Positions 32,310 to 43,474 are shown, numbered from the stretch's first letter. The stretch is 46,405 bases of DNA from Haplomitrium mnioides (GCA_049999725.1 JBNGIS010038730.1:1-46405); one strand, 5' to 3'. Numbers and translations: made by a program. Notes: generated by a model not told the origin, from the sequence alone.

Positions 32310-33904
32310 CAACATTTTCTCAAAACTAGAATAGAACTTTGACATCTTGGACTCTTCGGTGTGGATGGGATACTCCATCCTTGCTTCCTCCCAAGATTTG
32401 CAATAAACCTCCAAACAAAAAGACTTTACTATTATTGCCAAAACTTTGTGTCTCTGCAATTCGTGAGACATCTCCTTGATTGAAGGCTCTCCAATTTCAA
32501 CACGTTTCAAAATAGAGATTTTGATTTCATCGAGAAGATTGTGAAGGGACCTTCAAGGTGCCCATTTCATGTCCTTCATTCCCAAGTAACCTTTGGCTTT
32601 CGGCTTCTAGCCCTTGACGATGTTTTATATATTTGTGACTATATTGGCAATAGTTGCTCTACAATGGAGGGTTGGCAAGGGTCATCAAAGTCTTCATAGG
32701 CCTATCAAGCTCTTCTTGCACACCAAGCAATTGTGCATGCAACTCAACCTTCTCCCACATTGTAAAAATGCTATGTTGTAAATCTCAGAGCTCACCACTT
32801 TGAAATGCAAGCTGGAACCAATTGTTTTGAGAAGTCATTGTCTTCTCAAGAGTGGACTTCGGCTTTATCTCCAAGATCTCCAACACCAACTCTCTTTTGA
32901 ATTTATGGGATGACACCATCCCACTCTTCACGAACCTTTGATGCCAAAAATCAACCTTTTGAATTGAGGTCATTTCTAGCCTGTATCTTTGGTCCTAATT
33001 GTCATTCGTTGTGAAAATATAGGCCTTTGTTGGAGTGAAGCCCACGTACACATAACAATTGCAGAGGGACAGCGTTGGATTCTTTGCTTCGTATTTGGTG
33101 ATCAAAAGCTGCCTTGCGGCAACACTATCATTGCCTCCAACAATCTCATACCGATACTTGTCAGGGTTTCTCAAATCAAACTCTAACTTATCTTTTAACC
33201 CACACTTTGGGTCCACAACAACAATAAGAAAGTTGTGCGCATATTTATTTGTGAGCATTCTCTACACAAAAAGCTCAACAAAGTCTTCATTCAACCTCCT
33301 AATCTGGAATGACCCCCAAGTTATCCATTCTTAGTTTTGGAAGGTTTGAATTCTCTAGCCAAACTATTGGGGTTTTTTCTCGAACTCTGCAATGCTAGAA
33401 TGCAGATTCTCAAAATTTATTTTTATCTTCGTCAGACACTACCTGAGGGTTCACATGTTTTCTTTCCTGAAAAGTTCTTAGCCCCTTGTGTGTTTGCCTT
33501 TTGGCTCTTGATGTTGGAGCCTACACAAGCTCTGGCTCTGCTCCCTCCTTTGAGCTGCTCAAAGATGGAGAAGAAGAGGCCGCAAAAGATGACCTTGATG
33601 GAGATGGGGAGGGTGCAGCCTCCTCCTCAACAACTAAATCGGGAACATGCTTCTTCTTTGGGATTGCCTGTTTCTTCTTTGTTGGAGCCTCCTCTTGCTC
33701 TATCGCCTTTCTCTTTTTGGCAGCTAACGGTCATCCTATTGCTGCCACTGACATTGTGGCCACGCTTGGATGCGACACTAATTGCGCAATGTGGACTCCC
33801 TACTTGGGCTTCAGCAACTTGATGTTGATAGCCATCTTGATGATGTCCTGCTCGACGCACTTCACGTTCGAGTAGGCATCAACAAAGTCCGCCAAGTATT
33901 GAGT

Positions 33905-34321
33905 GAACAAAAAAAAAAAAAAAAAAAAAAAACATGTTAACAAAAAATCTACAAATGTTTATAAAGAGTGAAAATTTCTTAAGCCTATAGTCTAAGCTTT
34001 GAAGGACTCTATAGTTCATGCCCGCATAGACTCCATACTCCAAGTACGTAGGGACTTCGAAGTCAATGCGCATGGACTCCGGAGCCTAAGTGTGCAAAGA
34101 CTCCAAACTCTATGCGCGCATAGACTCTCAGTCTATGAGCACATTGACTAGGGAGTCTATACGCGCATAGACTCCATAGTCCAAGAGCACCTTGACTAGG
34201 GAGTCCATCAGCGCATGGACTCTAGAGCCCATGCACACATGGAGTAGGAAGTCCATCTGCGCATGGAGTATAGAGTCCATTAGAAAAAGGAACAAAATGA
34301 AAAATGAATTTTAGATCTTAC
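33905..34321 (-). other. Intron of the methyltransferase gene with T24 tract and palindrome array
   Basis: On the minus strand the donor is CAAG|GTAAGATC at 34321. A run of 24 T (33909-33932 on the plus strand as A) sits where a polypyrimidine tract is expected, but no clear AG follows, so the acceptor seems eroded. Confidence 0.65.
34015..34290. repeat. Second intronic array of the palindromic word
   Basis: Cores include TATGCGCGCATA at 34111-34122, tatacgcgcata near 34158-34169 and variants near 34017, 34066, 34207, 34231 and 34257. They are embedded in repeats of g-a-c-t-c-(c/t) and g-a-g-t-c. About nine units. Confidence 0.9.
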
Positions 34322-34589
34322 CTTGTCGTTGTCCTTAGCTGACTATAGATGCTTGGTGAAGATGTCGCTTTGGTTCGTCTCCAAAAAACAAAATCTTTTT
34401 TGAGAGGTCTTGTAAAGGGTAATGTTGTATTGTGACTTCACAAGCAGCCCAATCTGGGCTTGCTGCCCCTCTCTAATCATAGTGATTTGGACCAAAAGAC
34501 CCAGGTTAAAATTTTCACCTTCACCAACAAAAAGGGAAAGGTGTTGATCTATGTCTTTCATAGATCCACAACTCAGTAGCCAATCCAAT

Positions 34590-35045
34590 TCTAACTTTGT
34601 TGCATCTTTGAATCCAAAGGGTAGACCATTTTGGGTAACCAAAGTCCTCAAGGTTTTGTCATTTGATGAGGAAGAACCCCCAAACCCAAAAAGAGTATGT
34701 GCTCAATGGTTTGCTTGTGAGGATGAGGATGCATTTTTTCTGGACAATAGTTCCGAGAAAAAATAGCAACAACAAAAGGGAATCACAAATCCAAGCTATA
34801 TATTGATGTACTTGATGTGGTACAAATCACAATTCTGTCTTTTGATTTTCTTCTTACAAAAAAAAACCAATTGAGGAAAACCACTCTAGCTACCATTAAA
34901 TCAAATATATTTGAGTACAAAAGATAAAAAGAAATCAGTTCTAATATGTTTGAAATGGACTCAATCAATGTCACTAACATTGAGACATATCAAGTAAATC
35001 TTAATGAATCTTTTGAAGCTGAATCCAAAGAAGTCAAGATGAGTG
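34590..35045 (+). pseudogene. Inverted fragment of the transposase C-terminus (SH3/BAH-like module)
   Basis: The plus strand reads R-P-F-W-V-T-K-V-L-K-V-L-S-F-D-E-E and A-Q-W-F, then frame-shifted remains (I-D/Y-V-L-D-V-V, T-L-A-T-I-K-S-N, D-S-I-N-V). It matches the minus-strand copy at 37020-37480 codon for codon. The W-V-x-K-V-L...V-Q-W-F pattern resembles small SH3/BAH-type chromatin-reader modules, but that fold assignment is weak. It begins where the methyltransferase gene is cut. Confidence 0.75.
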
Positions 35046-35470
35046 ACTAAAGTAATTTTAGAGTTTAATTGTATATTGTGCACCTTCAATTATGTTGCAA
35101 TTTAAAATTTTTTTTTTTTGAGTATGTAAGAATGTTTTGAAGGAATTTGTTGAATTTCTTTGCCAACTTGAACTTTTAAGTGTAAATCATTCCAAGTTGA
35201 ATGTTATTTTCCATATATGAATCGTGAATCCTTAGTTAATATTTTCATTTGGTTTGTAAAATATTTTCTTATCAAAAATATAAGTATGTTGTTTCCTTTT
35301 TTAGTGCTTGTTAGAAGAGTTTAGTGTTATTGTATTGCTGAGGCATCTGCTCAAATTGACTACTTAGCTTTTGCTTATAAAGACTTTGATGTAAAACTGA
35401 AAACCTTCAACCCACTTTAACTCAGATGTAAAGCTTTCTAGTCATTTTACCTTTAGATTCCGAATCAGAA
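34590..35470 (+). repeat. Left arm of a large inverted repeat (partner 36580-37480)
   Basis: The arm covers the transposase C-terminal fragment and its 3' untranslated sequence. Its reverse complement matches 36580-37480 with many substitutions and small gaps. The 1.1-kb unit U lies between the arms. Confidence 0.85.
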
Positions 35471-35526
35471 AACAAAATCTTTAGCGTATATAGAATTTGT
35501 TGCAAAAAATAGAACCTTTATTGCAT

Positions 35527-36580
35527 GTATCCTCGGTTGTAGAAGACTGAACCTTATACGCGCATAGAGTTTGATTTGCATATCGAAACGTCGTGCATGC
35601 AAAAACTCTCCTATGAAACCTAAAATCTATGTTCTTAATAGTCTTTGTTGTGGAGTGTTCATATGGTGAGCTCGGATTCCTATGTGTGCATAGACTTTGG
35701 GGTGGAAGTCCAAGCCTTCCACACGCTCTACTGCTCATATACAACCCTCAAGTTTCTACATACAAAGACTATTGGTTAGAACTTAGATTCTACACTAGTC
35801 AAAGACTCTTTTGTAGAACTCGAAACCTTTTTCTGGTACAATCTAGTCAAAACTTGGAGATGTTTCTTGTTTACACTTGTAATTCAATCTTCTTAGCCAC
35901 TAGCTTTTTGATTCTCAATATAACTCCTCTCTATATATGTTTCTCTCAATTATAAAATGTTTTTAAATGCTTAAACCTTTTTCTTATGTCTACTTTAACT
36001 TTTTCGAGCTTGGATTTTCAACTATAAATGAAATCTTCTTTCTTGATTGAACTTGAAAAAAGATCTATTAAATCTATGCAATGTTTCATTTTGTTGGTTT
36101 CGCTTAGGCACTTTCCTCTTGTTTTGTAATTGTTTTTCCAAAAATAAGTTTCAAATAGCACTATGTCTATGCGGGCATAGAGTTTGTGCAACCAAACATA
36201 TTTCAAAATAGTTTCTTTGGACGTGCATTTCAATTTTTGGGCTTCAAATTGTAATAAATGATAAAGCAAGTTTCTTGTGAAAACTTACCATAATTTTCAC
36301 ACTTTTCATTGATTTCAAGACTTCTAATATTTTCACAAAAGCTTAGAATGTTGTTTTATTTGCATAATGAAATTGACTCTTGCTCTATCATCCTTGTTAA
36401 AATGACCAAAAATGAAGCTAAAAAACTCACGTACTTTTTGTTTTTTAAAAATAACCTTTTTTTCTCTCCTTTTTGAGCTTAAGAACCACGTTTATTCCTA
36501 TAAAAAAAGTTCATATTTTGAGTTGCTTATTTGTGGTTCAAAATAGCGACTACTTAAAGGTTTTATTTTCTACAAGAAAC
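35527..36580 (-). repeat. Inverted unit U, copy 2
   Basis: Reverse complement of the unit at 28280-29420. It holds the palindromic word as tatacgcgcatagag near 35553, tatgtgtgcataga near 35682 and tatgcgggcataga near 36166. No coding content is recognised. Confidence 0.8.
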
Positions 36581-37480
36581 TCTAAGCACACTGAAGATTC
36601 CATTTCTCATATAGAATCTAAAAGTAAAACAAGTTTAAAGCTCTACATTTGAGTTAAAGCACACCAAATGTTTTCAGTTTTACATCAAAGTCCTTACAAG
36701 CAAAGGATAAGTAGTAAATTTGGGCAGATACTTTAGCAATACAAAAACCTTAAACTCTTTGAGCAAGCAGTAAAGAAAGAAATAACATACTTACATTTTG
36801 GGTAAGAAAATATTTTACAAACCAATTGAAAATATTAACTAAAGATTCCAGTTTCATTTACATAGAATAACATTAAACTTGGAATGATTTACACTAAAAA
36901 GTTCAAGGTGGCACATAAATTCAACAAATTCCTTCATAACATTCTTACGTACTTTATAAAATAATTATATTAAATTGCAATATAATTGAAAGTACATAAT
37001 GTACAATAAAATTCTAGAATAGCTTTAGTCACTCGTCTTGACTTCTTCGAATTCAACTTCTAAAGATTCATCAAGATTTACTTGATTTATCGCAATGTTA
37101 ATAAAAGTGATTGAATCTCTTTCAAACATATCATGATTGATTGCTTTTTATCTTTCATACTCAAGTATATTTGATTTAATGGTATCTAGAGTGGTTTTTC
37201 TTAGTTAGTTTTTTTATGTAAGAAGAAAATCAAAAGACATAACCGTGATTTGTGTAACATCAAGTACATCAATATGTAACTTAGATTTGCATTTCCCTTT
37301 TATTGCTGCTATTTTTTCTAGGAAGTATTGTCCAAAAAATGCATTATTAGAATCATAAACAAACCATTGAACACGTTTTTGTTTTGGGTTTGGCGGCTTT
37401 TCCTCATCAAATGACAAAACTTAGAGGACTTTGGCAACCCAAAAAGACCTGTCTTTTGGAACCAGAGGTGCAACAACACA
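36580..37480 (-). repeat. Right arm of the large inverted repeat (partner 34590-35470)
   Basis: This arm is continuous with the rest of the transposase gene to its right, so it is the original location. The left arm is the displaced copy. Confidence 0.85.
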
Positions 37481-38437
37481 AATAAACATTCTAGCTTTCA
37501 CCTCAATAACATGTAGATTTCCAAATTTGTGCCCGTATTGGATGTTGTGCGAAACAATCCCTTCTTGCGACCTAGGTGCTTCGTCATAGATTTCTTGACA
37601 TGTAGAAAGTATTTGTTGTACTCGAGTATCTTTTTCTAACTCTTGAGCATCAAGCTAAGAACCTAGACAAACATTTTGAGAATCATTACAAGCACTATTT
37701 GGTTGTGAAGGTGGAAGGTGAAATATGCTTTGTGTCTTTGTTTTTTTTTTCAAAGATGTAAGCTACAATCTCTAATTGGGCAAGAAAAAAGTCATTCCAC
37801 CATTGAATGCTAGAATTTGTAAGGAACTTGTAGCTATTCTCACTTATGTTATCCCTTATTGCAAAGACCACTTTCTCGACATCAACTTATGTTTCTTCCT
37901 TTTGAGATCTTTTGACTTCAAAATATGCTTTGAGAGGAATCAACATTGAACTTAAAAGTTCTCTTTCCACTTCAAGTATACACTTGAGTTGACAAATACC
38001 ATTTGGAAGTAGCAAAAATTCATATGTTGAAAACTGTTTGCTCCAAATCTTTGCATTGAAATCATTCAACTAGAACTTGAGTTATTGATTAAAGGTAATA
38101 TCATGCATCATTTGAACCAAAGAAAGACATTGTTGCAGAAAAATTTTAAAATCTCAAGTTTCCAACAAAAGAATTACCTGAAGTTTAGGATTATACAATA
38201 ATTGTAGCACATTGCTAAGACTTGTAATTGTGAAAGCTTTGACACAATTCAAACATTTCAAGAATCAACTGAATACTTGATCAATTTGATCATGAGTATG
38301 GTCAACCATGAGAAATCCCACCTTGATTTTTCAAAAAACCTTCTTGGCAAAAAGAAGACTAAGATATCCAAATAATATGGAATTCTTATTCTCTTATGTC
38401 CTGTTGTCCAATTAAAGATACAAAGTTGGAGCCAACG
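37020..38437 (-). pseudogene. Transposase-like gene, C-terminal part (H-T-H-D-x-I-D-Q motif)
   Basis: The minus strand begins T-L-Y-L-x-L-D-N and R/x-E-N-K-N (38425-38375), followed by G-Y-L-S-L-L-F-A-K and then V-D-H-T-H-D-Q-I-D-Q at 38277-38306 with V-F-S after it. An intron donor CTTCAG|GTAATTC follows near 38179. Exons resume with F-N-A-K-I-W-S-K-Q-F-S (about 38060) and I-Q-W-W-N-D-F-F. They end with an SH3/BAH-like module at 37480-37020 (S-F-W-V-A-K-V-L, V-Q-W-F, I-D-V-L-D-V). The D-N and H-T-H...D-Q blocks fit an uncharacterised DDE-superfamily transposase-like family (DUF7869 in my memory of domain lists, unverified). Stops and shifts are present. The upstream part continues at 40992 beyond a solo LTR. 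Confidence 0.75.
38433..38437 (+). other. Left target-site copy of the solo LTR (caacg)
   Basis: Pairs with caaca at 40987-40991 (four of five bases). Joining the transposase frame across these copies, allowing for a one-base change in an A-run, gives continuous family similarity. Confidence 0.75.
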
Positions 38438-40986
38438 TGTCGTATAGCGGTGATCCCGACAATTGGAGATTTACCCTTCTTCGGGTTCTTTTACTCGAGG
38501 AGGACAGTGGTTTTGTGACACAAGAGACTTAATTCTTAGAGAAATCTTCACTTTCAGAATTCAGGACAACCTATGGTTCATGATCACCTTCCCTAGACTC
38601 CAAATCGGATTTCAGAATTTTGAATCAGATTGCATTAACCCCAAAAAAACCAATTCCGAAGCACTGCTTCTGGTTCTATCTGACAAATTCCGAAGCTTTG
38701 CTTCTGGCCCTGTTCCGCCAACAGTTCGATGCCGTAGTCAACTCGGAAGCTTGACCGTCTCGTCCTTTCCTGTACTTCCCCCGTACGTTTACTTAAACCA
38801 CTACACGACACCTTTGCTGACGTCACTTCTGACTTTTCGCACTTCCCAACAAATCGTACCCTTCATAACTCCGCCGTTCGACGCCGTTTTCCTCCTGGAA
38901 GCTTGACCGTTGTTCCACAGGTTCCTTTGGACTTCGGACTCAAACTCGACCCTTTCCAAATCCAAACTTCTGACTCCTAGCGTAAACTTCCGCTAGACAC
39001 CTCCTTTCGCCACGCGTCCTTCCGATGTTTCGGATCCCTCTGATCCTATTTCCGCGTTCGCTCTTCTGACTCCAACTTCCACCAAATTTTTGCTTTATTT
39101 ATGCTCGCGCATCTTCCAAGCAATCTGTTTTCTCCCTTGCGAATCACAAGGACAAAGGAGAAGCTTCTCTGGCTCTCCTATCTTCTTCCTTTCTCTCTCC
39201 TTCCTCTCGTAACTAGTTACGCCGGGTCTTCGGATTTAAGGTTTGCACCTTGAGCAAAGGATTGGAAATTCTCAGTGATTCCTAGTCCGTTGATTGGAAC
39301 TCAACCACACAGATCCATCGATCTTGCACAGCTAATTCTCACCAATTCTTCCCTTTCATCCTTTTGCCTTTTCTATAAGGCTCCTACTCGCCTCAGCGAT
39401 CAGGTAGGCCCTACGATCTACTCGTGATGCATCTCCCTACCACAGTCGACTCCCTTCCTGGGCAACTTTGCTGATTTTTAACACGCCATCCATTCAAAGA
39501 CAAATTCCGAAAAGCTTAAGCCGATTCTGCCTTCTTTCTCCACACGACAATCCGCACATTCAAGTGAACAAGAAGGCAATCAAATTAAGTTCCTTTCCTT
39601 CATCCAGAACAGATTTCCTTTATGTTCTCGTTGAGGCGGATTCTCTTCCTTACTCTAGATCAAATGACAGAGTACAATCTTTACACAACTCGGAATCGTC
39701 TTGAATGAATTTCTGTACTTAGCATATGGCACAAAATAGCCACCGCTTCTATAATCAGCGAAAGCAACCCTCAGTTTAAAGTCCTGAGGAGACTTATACA
39801 AACGCAAGCCTATCCGAAACGACACTTCTGAACCGACCGATGCAGCACTTCCTCTCTCAAAAGGAACATCTGAATCCTCTCACTGGATATGTCGACTAAG
39901 TCTTCACCCCGAAAATCTCGGCAGCAATCTTGTAATGATGACTGTATCCTTGTTTCTAATCCAAACTTTTCATACAATGGCTCTTTAGAAAGCTCTTGAA
40001 AAGACCTTTCCAACAAGCCTAAGAACTTTCCATTTGAACTTGAATTGACTCTTCAAATGCATCCTTCTGAAATTGTCAATTTCCTAGTCTGAAAAGCGGA
40101 TTGAAGTTCCAAATCCGATGCAACACTTCTGATGAATATGCTCATGAATGATTGCTTGAATTTGAATCCAAAACCATGCTTTCATCTTCTTTAGATTCTG
40201 AATCGGATGTCTTCAAATCTGATCTTCCATTCCATCCAAATCCGAACTTTCTTTCGGATACACTCAGTCCAATGTTGCTCTTCTGGATGCACATACCTCA
40301 GTCAACTTGCAACGGCCACTGCGTTCTTGTTTCTCAACCAAAATGAGCGTGTAATGGCTTGTTGGAAAGCTCTCAAGAAGGGCTTTCTTTTGAGCATGTC
40401 AAATTTTCATTTGAAGCAGAATCAGATCTGCAGTGACAACCTGAAACATATGGCTTAAAATTGTCACCAATGCAGCCATCTGAATGCAAAGCTCACACCC
40501 ACATCTCGTGAAGTCTTCAAAGCAACTCTGTAGTCGGCCTTTGCCTCAACTGAACACCTTTTCCCACACGTTTTCTTCTTCACAGGCCAAAAACTTTCAA
40601 GCACTCGAAGAAATAAGGAGTTAGAAGGCCTAATCATGCATCTTCCACTTGTTAGCAACCTCCCATAATACCAGCAGACGGAGCCCTCTCGAATCCGACA
40701 TCGGACACCTCTCCGACCATTGGACCTTCCGAAGCCATCTCGGACTTCTTCTGAATCCGCCTTTTGGAAATGTTCTTGAAGCACACTTTGGATTCGGATA
40801 TTTCAATAATACGAAGAGCTTTCCGCTGATCTGACCTCCGATTCTGACTTCTCATCTTCCACATACTCCCAAAAAGAGATTTTTCCCCAATTTTTCCCTT
40901 CTCTGAAGCTCTCTACAGGCTCTTTTTGTTTTAAATTCTTCCAAATAGACTTATTTCCGAATAGTTCTGCAGAACTCTGCGTCACA
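38438..40986. repeat. Solo LTR (2549 bp) inside the transposase gene
   Basis: It starts TGTCGTATAGCGG and ends CTGCGTCACA (TG...CA), is flanked by CAACG/CAACA, and splits one reading frame exactly. It is GC-richer than its surroundings and enriched for words such as ttccgaa, atccgaa and ttctgaa. A TATA-like tttatttatgc near 39100 and a promoter-like transition to a leader-type region follow on the plus strand. No internal coding domain is found, so a solo LTR of a large gypsy-type element is the simplest reading. The open frame at 38463-38906 has no family signature. Confidence 0.75.
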
Positions 40987-40991
40987 CAACA
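40987..40991 (+). other. Right target-site copy of the solo LTR (caaca)
   Basis: Pairs with caacg at 38433-38437. Confidence 0.75.
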
Positions 40992-41977
40992 ACCCTTCAA
41001 AGTCACATAGTATTTTTTTAGCACAGTAATTGTCAAATTATAATCGCTTCTCAAGTTTCCATAGGTTGAAAAGACCTTTGAATAAAGAGCATGATTGAAT
41101 ATTAAAGCACCAACAACATGCACACCCACCAAACAATCTTTATCAATGTTTTTGGGTGGCAAAAGCTAGTGTGGAATAACAGTTTCTTATTATCCATTCC
41201 ATCAATGACAATTCCCAAGTATTTTTTATCATCGACATAACATTTTCTTCGATGGTTTGCAAGTATGTTTGACTGGGTCATCACACAACACGAGAAAAAT
41301 GTTTTTATAAAACCCAAGAAATTAAGAATGCAGTGTTTTCTCCAAGTTTTTGTAAAACCTAAGAAACTAATAATGCATTCAGGATATTTCTCTTTCAAAT
41401 AAGTTGTGTAGTAGTTATAGACTTCCAATTTTGTAAAATTATCAGGCAAGTTATAAAGTTTTTGAGTGGGCATTCTCTCATAATATCTTTGAAAAAAATT
41501 GTTCATCCACTCATACACAAGTACTCCTTTAGTAGATAGTTCTCATTTTTTTTAAATGCCTCTAGAATCTGCGTTTTTGAGATTTTGAATCTCTTGGATT
41601 CTATCATTCCCTACTGATAATATTCATTTAAAGGCTCTTCTGTCGACAACGCTATAGTCAGGCAAAGTGAATCGATTTTCAACATCAAAATCTTTTATGG
41701 GTATTCCCTATTGCAATGTGATATCTCGATTCTTCATGCTTTGTTGAAAATACGTTTCTCTCACGGTTTTCAAAAAATCTATCTTGCACAATGACAAGCA
41801 ATTATTTCAACAACATGAAATTCTCTTCAACTTAGAAATTGATATTTGATCAAGCTTTTTCATCACAAATCTCTCGTCGTGATGGACTTTTTGCAAAGAA
41901 TTTTCACGTAAGGTGTTTACTCTTTTGGGTTTTGGGCCACACAAAGAATTCTTATGTTGTGTTGGTTGATTCGGTCC
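40992..41977 (-). pseudogene. Transposase-like gene, middle part
   Basis: From high to low on the minus strand there is a Cys-containing block (R-I-S-C-C, C-L-S-L-C near 41795-41830) and L-P-D-Y-S-V-V-D-R-R-A-F near 41625-41660. A domain F-T-K-L-E-V-Y-N-Y-Y follows at about 41410-41440. Next come Y-L-G-I-V-I-D-G-M-D-N-K-K (about 41180-41225) and C-L-V-G-V-H-V-V-G-A-L-I-F-N at 41095-41140, ending in N-L-T-I-T-V-L near 41030. The I-D-G-M-D and D-N/H-T-H-D blocks probably supply acidic catalytic residues of an RNase-H-like fold (inference). One frame change lies near 41162 and several stops are present. The 5' neighbour is the gypsy-5 insertion, beyond which the gene continues at 45214. Confidence 0.72.
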
Positions 41978-42836
41978 TATGAGGGTATGGGATGGTTTTG
42001 TGATAATTTTAATGTGATTAGACTACTGTCATAGAATGGGATACATTATGATGTAGTATGGAGAAGACTTAGAAGTTATTAAGAGAAACTTAGATTCGAT
42101 TAGTTTTCTTCAATATGTGTAGATTTGAGTATAGAGTAAATTGTGTTCTTATAAGAAATGTTTAGAAGCTGATAGTTTATAAAGGAAAAAAAATTTTCTT
42201 AAGTAACTAGTGAAAATTTACAAAAGTAAAAAATCTTTTGTAAATCTGAAGTTATAACCGATCAAAGTTACAAAAATGGTCTATAGAAAAGTCAAAACAG
42301 AGAGTATCAAAGGATTATAAAATAAAAATATTATTATATAGGTAGAAATCTTGCTTGAATGTCATTTCAACAAGGTATAGTACAAGTAAATTGAATAAGT
42401 ATTAAGAACTTTATAAAGACTCTTCTAGAATAGACTAAAGAGGATAACAGTCAAGAAAAGTCAATTTGTTCTTTGACTTTTTCTTTGAGAGAATCTCAAA
42501 GCATCATCTTAGGAATTTCTTTTAGGGACAAATAAAAGGAAAAAAAAGTCTTAGATCAATTTTTGAGATTCTTTGACAAGAGAAGCTCCAAATAAGAAGC
42601 TTCTTCTTGAAGAAGAAAACAAAATGTGGAGATACTTGAGGAGCACTTTTAGGATTTAATAATTAAAGAGATAATCACCTTGGATTCTTGATCTATGGTG
42701 ATAGAATATTTAGTTTTACTTCTAGTAGCTAACTAGACTAGTATATAAAGAGGAGGAGAAGAGAGAAGAGGAGCTTGAGTTAGGAATTGTTTTCATTTGT
42801 GGCTTGAGACTTGAGAGTTGCAAAGAGAGTTACGTG
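41978..42836 (+). repeat. 5' LTR of gypsy-5, 3' end deleted
   Basis: It starts TATGAGGG where the partner starts TGTGAAGT, so the first dinucleotide is mutated. It stays alignable with 44105-44880 at high identity. The last 330 bp or so present in the 3' LTR, and the primer-binding site, are missing, so the deletion joins LTR to internal sequence near 42836. A TATA-like tatataaagagg is at 42742-42753. Confidence 0.82.
42742..42753 (+). promoter_or_regulatory. Candidate LTR TATA box of gypsy-5
   Basis: The sequence tatataaagagg lies in the 5' LTR. The 3' LTR lacks about 75 bp including most of this site. Confidence 0.5.
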
Positions 42837-43474
42837 GAGGTTTGAGCACCAAACAACTTCCAAGGAAGAAGAAAGTCTCCACCAACAATTGTCATGGAAG
42901 TGCCATAGATACGAAGGTATGTGCAAGAGCCCCAAAAATTGATACAATATGTAAGGGGTATGTGGTTCCCAAAGTATTGTTATATGGAGGTTCAACAGTC
43001 AATGCCATGTTAGAAGATTTGATGAAGAAGTTGGGCTTGAAACTCACGAGGCCTTTGGGGTTTATACTAGGTATGGCCAACAAACCAAGAGTACACCCAC
43101 TTGGAGTAATTGAAAAAGTGCCAATCACGGTAATGGGAATTTCTATCTTTCTCTCTTTTCAAGTTTTGAAAGAGTCGAGTTATGATATGTTGTTAGGAAG
43201 GCCATGGTTGCGAGGAGTAAGAACCACAGATATTTGGCACAAGAATCACATCATCATTGGGCCAAGGAATCATCGAGTGAGAGTACTTGTGGATGGCGGT
43301 GGTGAAGAAACAAGTGACTCGGAAAAAGAGACCGTCGAGTACATATCTGATGATGAACAATATGAGAATGATATTTTTGAAGTGGATACAACTATGGAGG
43401 ACTTATCAGATAAGAAAAGTGACCTGCCAAGGATGTGTGCAATAGAAGCTATACCAAGGATGCATGGAAAATAA
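42818..43474 (+). pseudogene. gypsy-5 aspartic protease fragment
   Basis: The open frame (218 codons, no internal stop) carries V-P-K-V-L-L-Y-G-G-S-T-V-N (about 42965-43005), where plant gypsy proteases have D-G-G-S, so the catalytic Asp is Tyr. The later blocks Y-D-M-L-L-G-R-P-W-L-R and D-I-W-H-K-N-H fit the family, as does an acidic tail. It probably lacks its own start because the LTR deletion fuses straight into it. Confidence 0.85.

Larger units (their letters stand above)
30660..34651 (-). pseudogene. ParB-like domain plus beta-class DNA N-methyltransferase, intron-containing, broken
   Basis: The minus-strand exons are as follows. Exon 1 (34651-34322) ends at a clean donor (CAAG|GTAAGA). 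Exon 2 runs from about 33905 to 32310; it has a Lys-rich/Ser-rich stretch, then a ParB N-terminal-like block at 33258-32998 (Y-E-I-V-G-G-N-D-S-V-A-A-R, then Y-V-Y-V-G-F-T-P-T-K-A). Exon 3 (31953-31396) carries the methyltransferase motif IV region, I-V-H-I-P-Y-N-Y, where the family has D-P-P-Y. Exon 4, from about 31290, holds Y-L-G-G-S-R-I-A-H, then K-P-E-A-L-Y-N-F-F-I and motif I D-W-I-L-D-L-C-S-R-S-S-T-S. Motif IV before motif I is the beta-class order of N6-adenine/N4-cytosine enzymes. Stops and shifts occur in every exon and motif IV is mutated, so it is inactive. The 5' end is cut at about 34650 by an inverted transposase fragment. ParB-like domains fused to such enzymes are otherwise typical of phage and bacteria (family knowledge). 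Confidence 0.78.

Noticed and set aside
33337-33875. Two plus-strand frames of 129 and 161 codons
   Set aside because: They lie antisense to exon 2 of the ParB/methyltransferase gene, and the minus strand has the family similarity.
33909-33932. A24 run considered as a retrogene poly(A) tail
   Set aside because: It lies between two coding blocks of a minus-strand gene next to a donor-defined intron, where a T-rich acceptor tract is expected.
32035-34290. Palindrome arrays considered as CRISPR-like repeats
   Set aside because: Spacing is irregular, units vary, spacers repeat each other, and the setting is a plant genome.
30660-34651. Bacterial or phage contamination as source of the ParB/methyltransferase gene
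   Set aside because: Consensus-like splice sites, a T-rich tract, AT-rich introns and flanking plant retroelements on continuous sequence argue against contamination.
38463-38906. 147-codon plus-strand frame
   Set aside because: It lies in the solo LTR, has no recognisable domain, and the region is explained by TG...CA ends and flanks.
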